19,973 nt of DNA from QNYQ01 sp964542985 (GTDB lineage Archaea > Thermoproteota > Thermoprotei_A > Sulfolobales > Pyrodictiaceae). Shown here one piece after another: positions 13,758-19,973 of this stretch (positions within the stretch are counted from its first letter, which is position 1; each line of letters starts with the position of its first letter). The stretch lies in NCBI GenBank assembly GCA_964542985.1, contig CAZIWH010000028.1, positions 1 through 19,973 on the forward strand, in the 5' to 3' direction. The notes below the pieces were generated by a model. That model made no database searches and had not been told where the DNA came from. It saw nothing but the letters and a program-made list of their open reading frames with translations. The position numbers were made by a program, and so were the translations under genes.

Positions 13758-14297
13758 GTGGAGACGCTGGTCAAGGTACTTTTCCGCACGGAGGGCGGAG
13801 GCTTCGATGCCCTCCTAGACGCTCTCCGTGTAGCCGCGTGGAGCCTCCTGTTGTCCAACAACATCCGGCGCTGGGTGGTCGTTGAGGCCGATTTGACGAT
13901 GGCTGGGAGGCCTTACTGCCTCCGGGTTCACGGTTCTGAGGTGCGCGGGCTGGCACCCCAAGAGACGGCGGTTGAGGGGCTGGCGCGCAGCCTTCTCCGG
14001 AGGGGGCGTTGGCCAGGTGTGAGCCTTGAGTTAGGTCACTGCAGCGACGATGGCTGCATCTCGGCAGAAGATTTCCTGGATGGCATGGAGTGCCCTAGCT
14101 GCCTCGTATTGGGCCCCGGTGGCGCCGGGTTTAAGCCCCGGTGGCTGGCTGCGGCACTCATGGTTGTCCACGATGAGCGGTGCGTCTGCCGGCGACGTGA
14201 TGGAGCAGGCGAGGAGGCTGCTGCGGGAGCTACCTCTTTGCGACAACTGTCTCGGCAGGATGTTTGCGCTGCTCGGCAGGGGGCTCGCGAACGCTGA
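13758..14297 (+). CDS. divergent TrmY-like tRNA pseudouridine-54 N1-methyltransferase
   Basis: The first 100 residues follow the TrmY (DUF358, SPOUT) pattern: a helix giving AAWSLLLSNNIRRWVVVEADL, then YCLRVHGSEVRGLAPQETAVEGLARSLL, which parallels the family's FLSHDIR and G..vR.L.PdE..A motifs. TrmY methylates N1 of pseudouridine 54 in tRNA. Its place directly before Pus10, which makes that pseudouridine, supports the call. The C-terminal knot is odd: the usual LGDH...SLGP region is reduced to LVLGPGGAGFKPRWLAAALMVVHDERC, and about 38 further residues read through the 5' part of Pus10. The GTG at 13758 follows agggggct. The enzyme may be inactive, shortened or frameshifted. Confidence 0.62.
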   Translation: METLVKVLFRTEGGGFDALLDALRVAAWSLLLSNNIRRWVVVEADLTMAGRPYCLRVHGSEVRGLAPQETAVEGLARSLLRRGRWPGVSLELGHCSDDGCISAEDFLDGMECPSCLVLGPGGAGFKPRWLAAALMVVHDERCVCRRRDGAGEEAAAGATSLRQLSRQDVCAARQGARER

Positions 14298-15495
14298 GAG
14301 AGGCCGTGCCATCAAAACCGCAGTCCTCATGAAACTCCACGCCGCTATCCGGGAAGGCAGTGAGGAGGCCAGGGAGGAGCTTAGGAGGCTAGGGCCCCGC
14401 CTTGGGGAGGTGGCCCGCACGCTCTACACCGAGCTGTTCGGGGAATGGCCAGGCGAAGAGAGATGCGCCATATGCGGCGGCGGCCTGGCTCCAGGCATAG
14501 AGGAGGCCGCCGCCAAGGCTGTGGAGCTGCTTAGGACGCTCGACGTGGAAACGTTCCTCGTTGCCGCAAAGATTCCCCCAGAGACTAGGCTGCGGGAGGA
14601 GGAGATCAAGGCTAGCTACGGGCTCACGTACTCTGAGTCGATCGGCGCCGAGGTGCGCCGCGAGGTGAGTAAGAGGATTCAGCGGAGCCTCGGCCTTCGC
14701 CCCGACTTCAACACACCTCATGTCCTCGTGGAGGTTGACGTAGGCTCCTGGAGCGTCTCCGTGCAGCGCCTCCCCTTCCTGCTGCGGGGGCGCTATTGGA
14801 AGCTGGGGCGCCGGGTCTCGCAGACGATATGGATAACCAGGCTGGGGGAGCGCCGCTACCCCTACAGCGTCGAGGACGCGCTGGCCTGGCTGGCCGAAGC
14901 CTACGAAGGCACGGATGCCGTCCTGCACGCCGCTGGCAGGGAGGATGCCGATGTAAGGATGCTGGGCACGGGCAGACCCTTCATAGTTGAGGTTAAGGAG
15001 CCTGCTAGGAGGACGCTCTCCCTGAAGGCCGCCGAGCTGGAGGTGAACCGAAAGGCTGCGGGCTTGGTCAGGGTTAGACTAGAGGGCACCGCGAAAAGGA
15101 GGGACGTGGCACGGATTAAGGGTGAGGACGGGAGGCACAGCAAGGTATACAAGGCGCTTGTCAAGGTCTCCCGTATGATAAGCGATGATGAGCTGAAGAA
15201 GCTTGAGGAGTTCTTCCGCAGCAGGGAGGTGAGGCAGCGCACCCCTAGGAGAGTGAGGCATCGTAGACCCGACGTGGTGCGGGAGCGTGTCGTGTTCTCT
15301 GTGGCCACGCGGAAGCTCGGAAGAAGCGTCTTTGAAGCACTTATACACGCTGAGGGAGGACTCTACATCAAGGAGCTTATCAGCGGAGACGGAGGCGACA
15401 CTAGGCCGAGCTTCGCCGAGGTACTCGGGGCGGAGGCGTACTGCGCCGAGCTTGACGTAGTGGCAGTAATCCCAGCGGGGGCGGAGAGGCTATAA
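14173..15495 (+). CDS. pus10: tRNA pseudouridine synthase Pus10 (positions 54 and 55)
   Basis: From ATG 14173 the protein has 440 residues. The N-terminal THUMP-containing part has the zinc pairs LCDNCLGRMF (C23, C26) and CAICGGG (C98, C101). The catalytic domain has GREDADVRMLGTGRPFIVEV (about residues 255-274) with the catalytic Asp, and the C-terminal SGDGGDTRPSFAEVLG and CAELDVVAV are typical. Pus10 makes pseudouridine 54 and 55 in archaeal tRNA without guide RNA. The start is uncertain, as neither ATG 14173 nor ATG 14200 has a good ribosome binding site. Either start overlaps the TrmY-like frame by roughly 100-125 nt. L21e follows 40 nt later. Confidence 0.92.
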   Translation: MSGASAGDVMEQARRLLRELPLCDNCLGRMFALLGRGLANAERGRAIKTAVLMKLHAAIREGSEEAREELRRLGPRLGEVARTLYTELFGEWPGEERCAICGGGLAPGIEEAAAKAVELLRTLDVETFLVAAKIPPETRLREEEIKASYGLTYSESIGAEVRREVSKRIQRSLGLRPDFNTPHVLVEVDVGSWSVSVQRLPFLLRGRYWKLGRRVSQTIWITRLGERRYPYSVEDALAWLAEAYEGTDAVLHAAGREDADVRMLGTGRPFIVEVKEPARRTLSLKAAELEVNRKAAGLVRVRLEGTAKRRDVARIKGEDGRHSKVYKALVKVSRMISDDELKKLEEFFRSREVRQRTPRRVRHRRPDVVRERVVFSVATRKLGRSVFEALIHAEGGLYIKELISGDGGDTRPSFAEVLGAEAYCAELDVVAVIPAGAERL

Positions 15496-15535
15496 CTTCT
15501 CCAGACGATGGAAAGCTGCTGCGGGTGGCCAGGCT

Positions 15536-15868
15536 ATGGTCAAGGCGCCCAGGGGCTACCGGCACCGCACCAGGAAGCTGCTCAAGAAGCATGTGAGGGA
15601 GAAGGGTGCTGTTCCCCCGCTGAGCCTACTCATGCACGAGTACAAGCAGGGGGACAAGGTCTACATAATCATAAACCCTGCTATAATGAGGGGGATGCCG
15701 CACCGCCGCTACCACGGGAAGGTCGGAACCATAGTCGGGAAGCGCGGCAAAGCCTACATAGTACAGCTCCGCGTTGGTAGCAAGATAAAGACGCTCTTCG
15801 TGCGCCCCGAGCATCTGAGGCCGGTCCCGCCAGAGGCCCTGCAGCCCCCGAAGGAGGAGAAGCAGTGA
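15536..15868 (+). CDS. rpl21e: large-subunit ribosomal protein L21e
   Basis: The 110-residue basic protein is a complete L21e: MVKAPRGYRHRTRKLLKK at the N-terminus, YKQGDKVYIIINPAIMRGMPHRRYHGKVGTIVGKRG in two adjoining parts carrying the SH3-like core, and a C-terminal VRPEHLRPV. It belongs to the archaeal/eukaryotic 50S subunit. The ATG at 15536 follows gggtgg. It precedes the Rpo4 gene, a pairing common in archaea, with a 127-nt gap in which I see no clear RNA gene. Confidence 0.96.
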   Translation: MVKAPRGYRHRTRKLLKKHVREKGAVPPLSLLMHEYKQGDKVYIIINPAIMRGMPHRRYHGKVGTIVGKRGKAYIVQLRVGSKIKTLFVRPEHLRPVPPEALQPPKEEKQ

Positions 15869-15995
15869 AACTAGCCCCCAGCTCTACAAGAGCTATGCCT
15901 CGCACCTCGGGTTTCGCGCTCATCTAGGCGCACCTCGCCCTCCGTGAGGGTTGATGGCGAGGCCGGCCTCGAGGACGGCGAGGAGGTACTTGACC

Positions 15996-16349
15996 ATGGT
16001 TGAGATAGTTTCCTCGAAGCCCCTCCCCGTACCCCTTGTAAAGGAGATACTGGAGCAGCTCCAGGAGACCCTCGGCGACAACCACGTCTTCCTCCAGGTG
16101 CTTGACTATGCGCGGCGGTTCTCCAAGTGCAGCCCAGAGCAGGCTCATGCTGCTATGGAGAAGCTCGTCTCCATAGGCTTCACCGAGTTCGCCGCAGCCA
16201 TGCTGATAAACCTTATGCCCAGCGACGTGGAGGAGGCGAAGGCCCTACTCGGGGACATCGACGGCGGCTACGAGGACGAGAAGATAGAGGAGGCTGTAAA
16301 GATGCTCTCCGAGGCCTGCGGCGGCGGAGAGGAGTCCTCCCTGGCCTGA
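15996..16349 (+). CDS. rpo4: DNA-directed RNA polymerase subunit Rpo4 (RpoF)
   Basis: The 117-residue protein matches archaeal Rpo4: PVPLVKEILEQL, a helical middle FLQVLDYARRFSKCSPEQAHAAMEKLV, and the family C-terminus EFAAAMLINLMPSDVEEAKALLGDI. With Rpo7 it forms the stalk of RNA polymerase, which helps melt promoters and binds RNA. The ATG at 15996 is set by gaggaggt 8 nt upstream; reading from 15951 would add 15 unconserved residues. A T-rich tract follows the stop and may terminate this transcript. Confidence 0.93.
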   Translation: MVEIVSSKPLPVPLVKEILEQLQETLGDNHVFLQVLDYARRFSKCSPEQAHAAMEKLVSIGFTEFAAAMLINLMPSDVEEAKALLGDIDGGYEDEKIEEAVKMLSEACGGGEESSLA

Positions 16350-16358
16350 ACGTAGGGA

Positions 16359-16376
16359 TTCCTATTTTCTCTCTTC
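16359..16376 (+). terminator. T-rich candidate terminator after Rpo4
   Basis: The run ttcctattttctctcttc begins 10 nt after the Rpo4 stop and fits crenarchaeal T-tract termination. No hairpin is needed or seen. Confidence 0.35.
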
Positions 16377-16435
16377 ATGGGGAGTCTGACATACGTTTCA
16401 GCCGCAGCCTAGGTTGCTGCCAGGCTCCTGCACGG

Positions 16436-16443
16436 GGTTTATT
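16436..16443 (+). promoter_or_regulatory. candidate TATA box before the DUF655 gene
   Basis: ggtttatt lies about 55 nt before the ATG at 16495 in the 145-nt gap after Rpo4. It would start a separate transcript for DUF655, KsgA and the following methyltransferases. Spacing suits a leader of about 30 nt. Confidence 0.3.
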
Positions 16444-16494
16444 GCCTAAGACTGTTAGCTTGTTCTGGGCTGTAGAGGCGCCGGGTGCGAGGAG

Positions 16495-17217
16495 ATGCTG
16501 CACAAGGGTAGGCGGAGGCCGGGGAGGGGTAAGCGGAGGCACTGGCTGCGCGACAACTACGCCTATGTGCTAGACTACATGAGGTTCGGGAACCCCTCGG
16601 ACCGACATCTATGGCACCGTAACAAGCCCGTGGCGCAACTGATAGGCGAGGACTACTTCACGCTAATGGAGGCCACTCCGAGACCCGGCGCCGAGCTTGA
16701 GGTCGGAGAGAGGGTCTATGTCGGTCCCGTGCACGAGGAGAGGCTCAAGATAGAGAAGGTTGACACAAGGATAGATTACGAGGACTTAACGACTATCGCA
16801 AGAGATATGCTGCCACAGATACTGACCGATATAGTGAAGAAAAAGGAGCCCGTGTTCGTGATGTTCTTCAACGTGGCTCAACCGATAACCCTCAGGTTCC
16901 ATAGCCTCGAGCTGCTCCCCGGCGTCGGCAAGAAGACGCTTCACAGGATACTCGAGTACAGGGAGAAGAAGCCCTTTGAGAGCTTCGAGGAGATAAAGCA
17001 GGTGGCACATATAGACCCCGTGAAGGCGATAACCGAGCGGATTATCGAGGAGCTGAAGGGTGGACAGAGGTATTACCTATTCGTGCACCCTCCCCAGAGG
17101 GAGATGGAGCAGCCCGTGCCTCCACGGTTCCTCAACTACCTGGAAGCCATCTACCGGGAGCTGCGCCACCGTGCCAGGCAGGGAGAGGGAGACAGGGGTG
17201 GCCAGGCCCAGGCCTAG
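16495..17217 (+). CDS. DUF655 family putative RNA-binding protein
   Basis: The 240-residue protein fits COG1491/DUF655. It has a basic N-terminus (GRRRPGRGKRRHW), an OB-like domain (YAYVLDYM, VAQLIGEDYFTLME, LEVGERVYVGP), a middle helical region, and a helix-hairpin-helix (LELLPGVGKKTLHRILEYRE, then KPFESFEEIKQVAHI). It ends with a basic tail. These domains suggest nucleic-acid binding; the function is not established. The gene usually sits beside KsgA in archaea, and here the two overlap by 20 nt, which suggests a role linked to rRNA maturation. The ATG at 16495 overlaps a gaggag motif. Confidence 0.88.
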   Translation: MLHKGRRRPGRGKRRHWLRDNYAYVLDYMRFGNPSDRHLWHRNKPVAQLIGEDYFTLMEATPRPGAELEVGERVYVGPVHEERLKIEKVDTRIDYEDLTTIARDMLPQILTDIVKKKEPVFVMFFNVAQPITLRFHSLELLPGVGKKTLHRILEYREKKPFESFEEIKQVAHIDPVKAITERIIEELKGGQRYYLFVHPPQREMEQPVPPRFLNYLEAIYRELRHRARQGEGDRGGQAQA

Positions 17218-17977
17218 GAGGAGCCTAGGCCAGAACTTTCTACGCGCCCGCTGGGTCACCCGCCTCTTCGCCGAATGGGCTTGCGACAGGAGGCTCCTCC
17301 TTGAGATAGGGGTGGGCGAGGGCGCAGTCAGCAGAGAGATTCTCTCAAGGTGCCCCGACTCAATGATCTATGGGCTTGAGCTTGATCGCCGCCTGGTCCC
17401 GCTTGCGGCTGGACTCTCCCTTGTCTCACCCTGGTTCAGCATGATCCACGGCGATGCCCTACACCCGCCTCTACGACTCACCGCGTTCGATGGTATCTAT
17501 GGAAGCATACCGTACAACATCACTGGGCCGCTGCTCAGCCTCCTGGCCCTGGAGGCTCGGCAGCCGGCAATGCTTCTTCTGCAGCGGGAAGTGGCTGAGA
17601 GGCTCGCAGCCACCCCAGGGACGCGGACCTACGGCAGGATAACCGTGCTTGTCCAAGCCGTCTACCGGGTGCGGCTTGGGCGCGTGGTCCCGCCCTCGGC
17701 CTTTGAGCCCAGACCGAGGGTCTACTCAAGGCTCGTATACCTTGAGCCTCGGCCAGACGCTCCCCCCGAGAGCCTTGTGAGGAGGCTTGAGCAGCTTACT
17801 CGCTGCATGTTCTCCGAGCGCAACAAGCTGGCCGACAAGGTTGCCTCTAGGTGCCTTGGCGTGCCGCGTGTAAGTCTCTCCAGCTTCGCCGGTAGGAGGG
17901 TCTACGAGCTACCAGTAGAGGACTTCATCCGCCTAGCCTCCAGGGAGGGGATTTGGCCTGGAGCCGCTAGGCTATAG
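17198..17977 (+). CDS. ksgA: 16S rRNA dimethyladenosine transferase KsgA/Dim1
   Basis: From GTG 17198 the 259-residue protein starts ARPRPRRSLGQNFLRARW, the KsgA N-terminus. SAM motif I is LEIGVGEGAVS, and the acidic residue of motif II is in LELDRRL. Motif IV reads GSIPYNITGPLL, and the C-terminal domain has PPSAFEPRPRVYSRLVYL and FSERNKLA. The enzyme dimethylates two adjacent adenines at the 3' end of 16S rRNA in late 30S assembly. Motif IV has Ser103 where nearly all KsgA/Dim1 proteins have Asn (N-[IL]-P-Y). The start is set by gggag upstream and the Arg-rich SLGQNF entry. It overlaps DUF655 by 20 nt. Confidence 0.92.
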   Translation: MARPRPRRSLGQNFLRARWVTRLFAEWACDRRLLLEIGVGEGAVSREILSRCPDSMIYGLELDRRLVPLAAGLSLVSPWFSMIHGDALHPPLRLTAFDGIYGSIPYNITGPLLSLLALEARQPAMLLLQREVAERLAATPGTRTYGRITVLVQAVYRVRLGRVVPPSAFEPRPRVYSRLVYLEPRPDAPPESLVRRLEQLTRCMFSERNKLADKVASRCLGVPRVSLSSFAGRRVYELPVEDFIRLASREGIWPGAARL

Positions 17978-17983
17978 TTGCCC

Positions 17984-18593
17984 GTGCAGTGGGGAAGGCT
18001 ATGCCATCGAGACGGGCCGGGTAAGGCTGCGCACCTGTCCATGCGTCTACGAGCCCGCCGAGGACACATGGCTAGCCCTTAATGTTCTCGACGAGCTGCC
18101 TCCGGCTAGGCTCTGCGTAGACATTGGCACAGGGACCGGGGTGCTGGGTCTCCACTGCGCCGTACGTGACCCCGGCTACGCTCTCCTCATCGATCTCAAC
18201 CCGTGTGCCGCCTACTGTGCCCACACCAACACAGCGTCCACCGGCCTCGGCTGGCTGATTGATGTTGCCCAGTGTGACTCCATCAGCTGCCTCCGCTGCC
18301 CCCTGCCCAGGGGCGCCGTGATTATCTACAATACCCCGTATCTACCTGTAGAGGATGAGGGGCTTGAAGCGCTGGCTTGGAGCGGCGGGATAGACGAGGC
18401 ATCGAGAGCTGCAAGGTTCGCCTCCCGCTGTATCGTGGAGGGCTGCGTAGTACTCGTCTACTCCTCGCTGAGCGGCAACGAGGAGGAAGTGTTAAGGCCC
18501 CTCAGTGAGGCGGGGTTCACGGTTAAGCGTAGGGGTATCCACATGTTCTTCGAGGACATAGTGGTGGCGACGGCATGCAGGAGCCGCGTGTGA
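17984..18593 (+). CDS. HemK/Mtq2-like N5-glutamine methyltransferase, start codon unclear (possible frameshift)
   Basis: The open frame contains VYEPAEDTWLALNVL, SAM motif I CVDIGTGTGVLGL, LLIDLNPCAA, motif IV IIYNTPYLPVEDEGLEAL and the C-terminal EEVLRPLSEAGF. This is the archaeal HemK-related family, whose members methylate the GGQ glutamine of the release factor. Motif IV is NTPY instead of NPPY. No ATG, GTG or TTG lies in frame between the preceding stop (17934) and motif I, where a GTG at 18141 is far too late. Removing one G from the gggg run at 17991-17994 would join the GTG at 17984 to the domain, starting MQWEGYAIETGRVRLR, 6 nt after KsgA. The coordinates assume that start. A non-standard start, for example ATC 18006, is the alternative. 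Confidence 0.72.
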
Positions 18594-19303
18594 GGCTCGT
18601 GCTGGTGGGCACTGAGGGCGAGATAAACCTGGGCTTCATAGCGCGGCTAGCCGCCAACTTCAGAGTCGAGGAGGTATACCTCGTCTCCCCAAGCGTTGAC
18701 CCATTCAGCGAGGAGGTGCGCCGCTTCGCCGCCCACGGAGCCTACATGGTTGACAAGTTCAAGATTGCTGACAGCCTTGATGAAGCCCTCCAGGGGGTGG
18801 AGCTGGCCGCCTGCACCAGCGCCAAAGTGGGGCAGAAGAGTGATGTGCTCCGCCACCCTGTCTCCGCCAGGGAGTTCGCCGAGAAGATAGCTCCAAGGTA
18901 CAGAAGCGTCGCAGCCGTATTCGGGAGGGAGAGCGTCGGCCTCACACGTGGCGAGATAAGCCGCTGCCACCTCCTCGTCCACATCCCGGCCAACCCCGAG
19001 TACCCTGTCCTCAACCTGAGCCACGCCGTGGCTATAGTGCTGTACGAGCTGTGGCTTGCCCGCAGCGCCGGCAAGACCTCCCTACACGTCGAGCAGGCTG
19101 CAGCCGACCAGCTTGAGAGGATATACTCCATGCTGCGCTGGGTCGCCGAGAAGCTGCTTGACGAGGAGAGGCTGCCGCAAGCCGAGGCCGCCCTACGTCA
19201 CATCCTCTGGCGCTGCGGCCTCACCCGTGGAGAGGCAGCGGCCCTATACGCTCTCGCTAAGAAGCTCCGCAGGCTCATAGCCGGGAAGGGTGACCCGGCT
19301 TGA
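18575..19303 (+). CDS. trmJ: TrmJ-type tRNA 2'-O-methyltransferase (SPOUT, position 32)
   Basis: The 242-residue protein is a SpoU/TrmH-class SPOUT enzyme. It shows VRLVLVGTEGEINLGFIARLAANF, then FGRESVGLTRGEISRCHLLVHIP, and PEYPVLNLSHAVAIVLYEL, the knot motif of TrmJ. A helical C-terminal extension (ERIYSMLRWVAEKLL and following) also fits TrmJ. Archaeal TrmJ methylates the 2'-O of C32 in several tRNAs. Two starts are possible: ATG 18575, overlapping the HemK-like gene by 19 nt, or GTG 18590, which has ggag five bases upstream and a shorter overlap. The THUMP methyltransferase follows with a 4-nt overlap if its TTG start is right. Confidence 0.9.
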   Translation: MQEPRVRLVLVGTEGEINLGFIARLAANFRVEEVYLVSPSVDPFSEEVRRFAAHGAYMVDKFKIADSLDEALQGVELAACTSAKVGQKSDVLRHPVSAREFAEKIAPRYRSVAAVFGRESVGLTRGEISRCHLLVHIPANPEYPVLNLSHAVAIVLYELWLARSAGKTSLHVEQAAADQLERIYSMLRWVAEKLLDEERLPQAEAALRHILWRCGLTRGEAAALYALAKKLRRLIAGKGDPA

Positions 19304-19973
19304 GGTTGATGCTCACTACGAACCCCGGGATAGAGGACATCGCGGCAGAGGAGGCGGAGGCCCGCCTCGAGGCCCGCGTCCTAGAGATCCGTGAGGGCCG
19401 CGGCCGCGTCGTTGTCGAGGCCGAGGAGGAGTCGCTGGAGCTTGTGCACCTGCTTAGGAGCATCCACCGCGCCAGGATAGTGGTGGCAGAAGCCAAGGTG
19501 TGCGGCGAGGAGCGCTGCCTTGAGGAGATAGCTCGCGTGGTGGAAGAGAGTGCTGTGCACCGCTTCATCCCACGCCTGGGCAGCTTCGCTGTGAGGGCTA
19601 ACCGTGTGGGCAGCCACGCATTCCGCTCCCTTGACATCGCCCGCGTGGCTGGCGATGCCGTCATAAAGGCCGCTGTCGCAGAGACCGGCGTGAAGCCGAG
19701 GGTTGACCTGGACTACCCCTCCACAGTTATACATGTTGACCTAGTGGAGGACGAGCTAACGGTCTCGGTTGAGATAGGCGGGGAGATGTCGTGGCACCGG
19801 AGGGGCTACAGGGTCTACGACCACCCGGCCGCGTTGAAGCCGACACTCGCATACGCGATGATAAGACTCTCCGGGGCAATTGACGGAGACACAATACTGG
19901 ACCCCATGTGCGGCGGCGGCACCGTGCCGATAGAGGCCGCGTACCTCTTCGAGGATAGCCGGATTATATGCCT
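19300..19973 (+). CDS. THUMP-domain N2-guanine tRNA methyltransferase, Trm14/TrmN type (3' end outside window)
   Basis: The partial protein (about 224 residues seen) reads MRLMLTTNPGIEDIAAEEA. A THUMP-type region follows, with RFIPRLGSFAVRANRVGSHAFRSLDIARVAG, then SWHRRGYRVYDHPAALKPTLAYAMIRL and the SAM motif I DTILDPMCGGGTVPIEAA. This is the archaeal Trm14/TrmN family, which makes m2G (or m22G) at tRNA position 6, and the best-known related forms act on other guanines. The catalytic NPPY motif lies beyond the window, so the family is clear but the exact target is less so. The start is TTG 19300, overlapping the TrmJ stop, with gggtga upstream; ATG 19309 is the alternative. Confidence 0.87.
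   Translation, partial: MRLMLTTNPGIEDIAAEEAEARLEARVLEIREGRGRVVVEAEEESLELVHLLRSIHRARIVVAEAKVCGEERCLEEIARVVEESAVHRFIPRLGSFAVRANRVGSHAFRSLDIARVAGDAVIKAAVAETGVKPRVDLDYPSTVIHVDLVEDELTVSVEIGGEMSWHRRGYRVYDHPAALKPTLAYAMIRLSGAIDGDTILDPMCGGGTVPIEAAYLFEDSRIIC

Noticed and set aside
14389..15308. Long minus-strand frames opposite Pus10
   Set aside because: Pus10 has clear catalytic and zinc motifs; the antisense frames have none.
1..19973. CRISPR array, insertion sequence, toxin-antitoxin pair or defence island
   Set aside because: No regularly spaced repeats, transposase, terminal inverted repeats or defence-type domains were seen; almost every gene belongs to a core archaeal family.

Overview
The window reads as chromosomal DNA of a hyperthermophilic crenarchaeon, most likely Desulfurococcales and possibly Pyrodictiaceae-like (this placement is inference). 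It is gene-dense and GC-rich, with many GTG and TTG starts preceded by GAGGTG/GGAGG-type ribosome binding sites. It encodes archaeal-type information-processing proteins: TFS, PCNA, PriS, GINS, aIF2alpha, L44e, S27e, L21e, Rpo4, SRP54, Nop10, Pus10 and CarS. It also carries the aconitase-X/UbiD pair of the archaeal mevalonate pathway.

Layout. Positions 1-50 are the 3' half of a class II tRNA, probably tRNA-Leu. A T-rich non-coding stretch follows, then a small ribbon-helix-helix regulator (348-548), an UPF0147 gene on the minus strand (640-912), and a plus-strand Sjogren-autoantigen-type zinc protein (1008-1466). From 6331 down to 1396 runs a compact minus-strand operon: a RuvC/RNase H-fold protein, a Clp1-like polynucleotide kinase, a UbiD-type anhydromevalonate phosphate decarboxylase, and the large and small subunits of phosphomevalonate dehydratase (aconitase X). 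Divergent from it are a RecA-like ATPase and the CDP-archaeol synthase CarS (6362-7449).

A second minus-strand cluster runs from 12210 down to 7500: TFS, a small unknown protein, PCNA, PriS, a GINS subunit, L44e, S27e, aIF2alpha and Nop10. It joins transcription-elongation rescue, replication initiation and translation genes in tightly spaced units. Divergent from TFS is a long plus-strand series: SRP54, a divergent TrmY-like protein, Pus10, L21e, Rpo4, a DUF655 protein, KsgA/Dim1, a HemK/Mtq2-like methyltransferase, TrmJ and a THUMP methyltransferase of the Trm14 type, which is cut by the window end.

How the genes work together. The UbiD/aconitase-X genes and CarS are two steps of the same archaeal lipid route. 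Pus10 and TrmY act in succession on tRNA position 54. KsgA, TrmJ, Trm14, Pus10 and TrmY form an RNA-modification neighbourhood beside ribosomal and RNA polymerase subunit genes. I saw no insertion sequence, CRISPR array or clear mobile element. The points most worth a second look are: a RuvC-like protein lacking its last catalytic acid, a TrmY with a shortened SAM-binding region that overlaps Pus10, a HemK-like gene with no usable start codon (a one-base frameshift would explain it), altered catalytic motifs in KsgA and the HemK-like enzyme, and an unrecognised small protein between TFS and PCNA.
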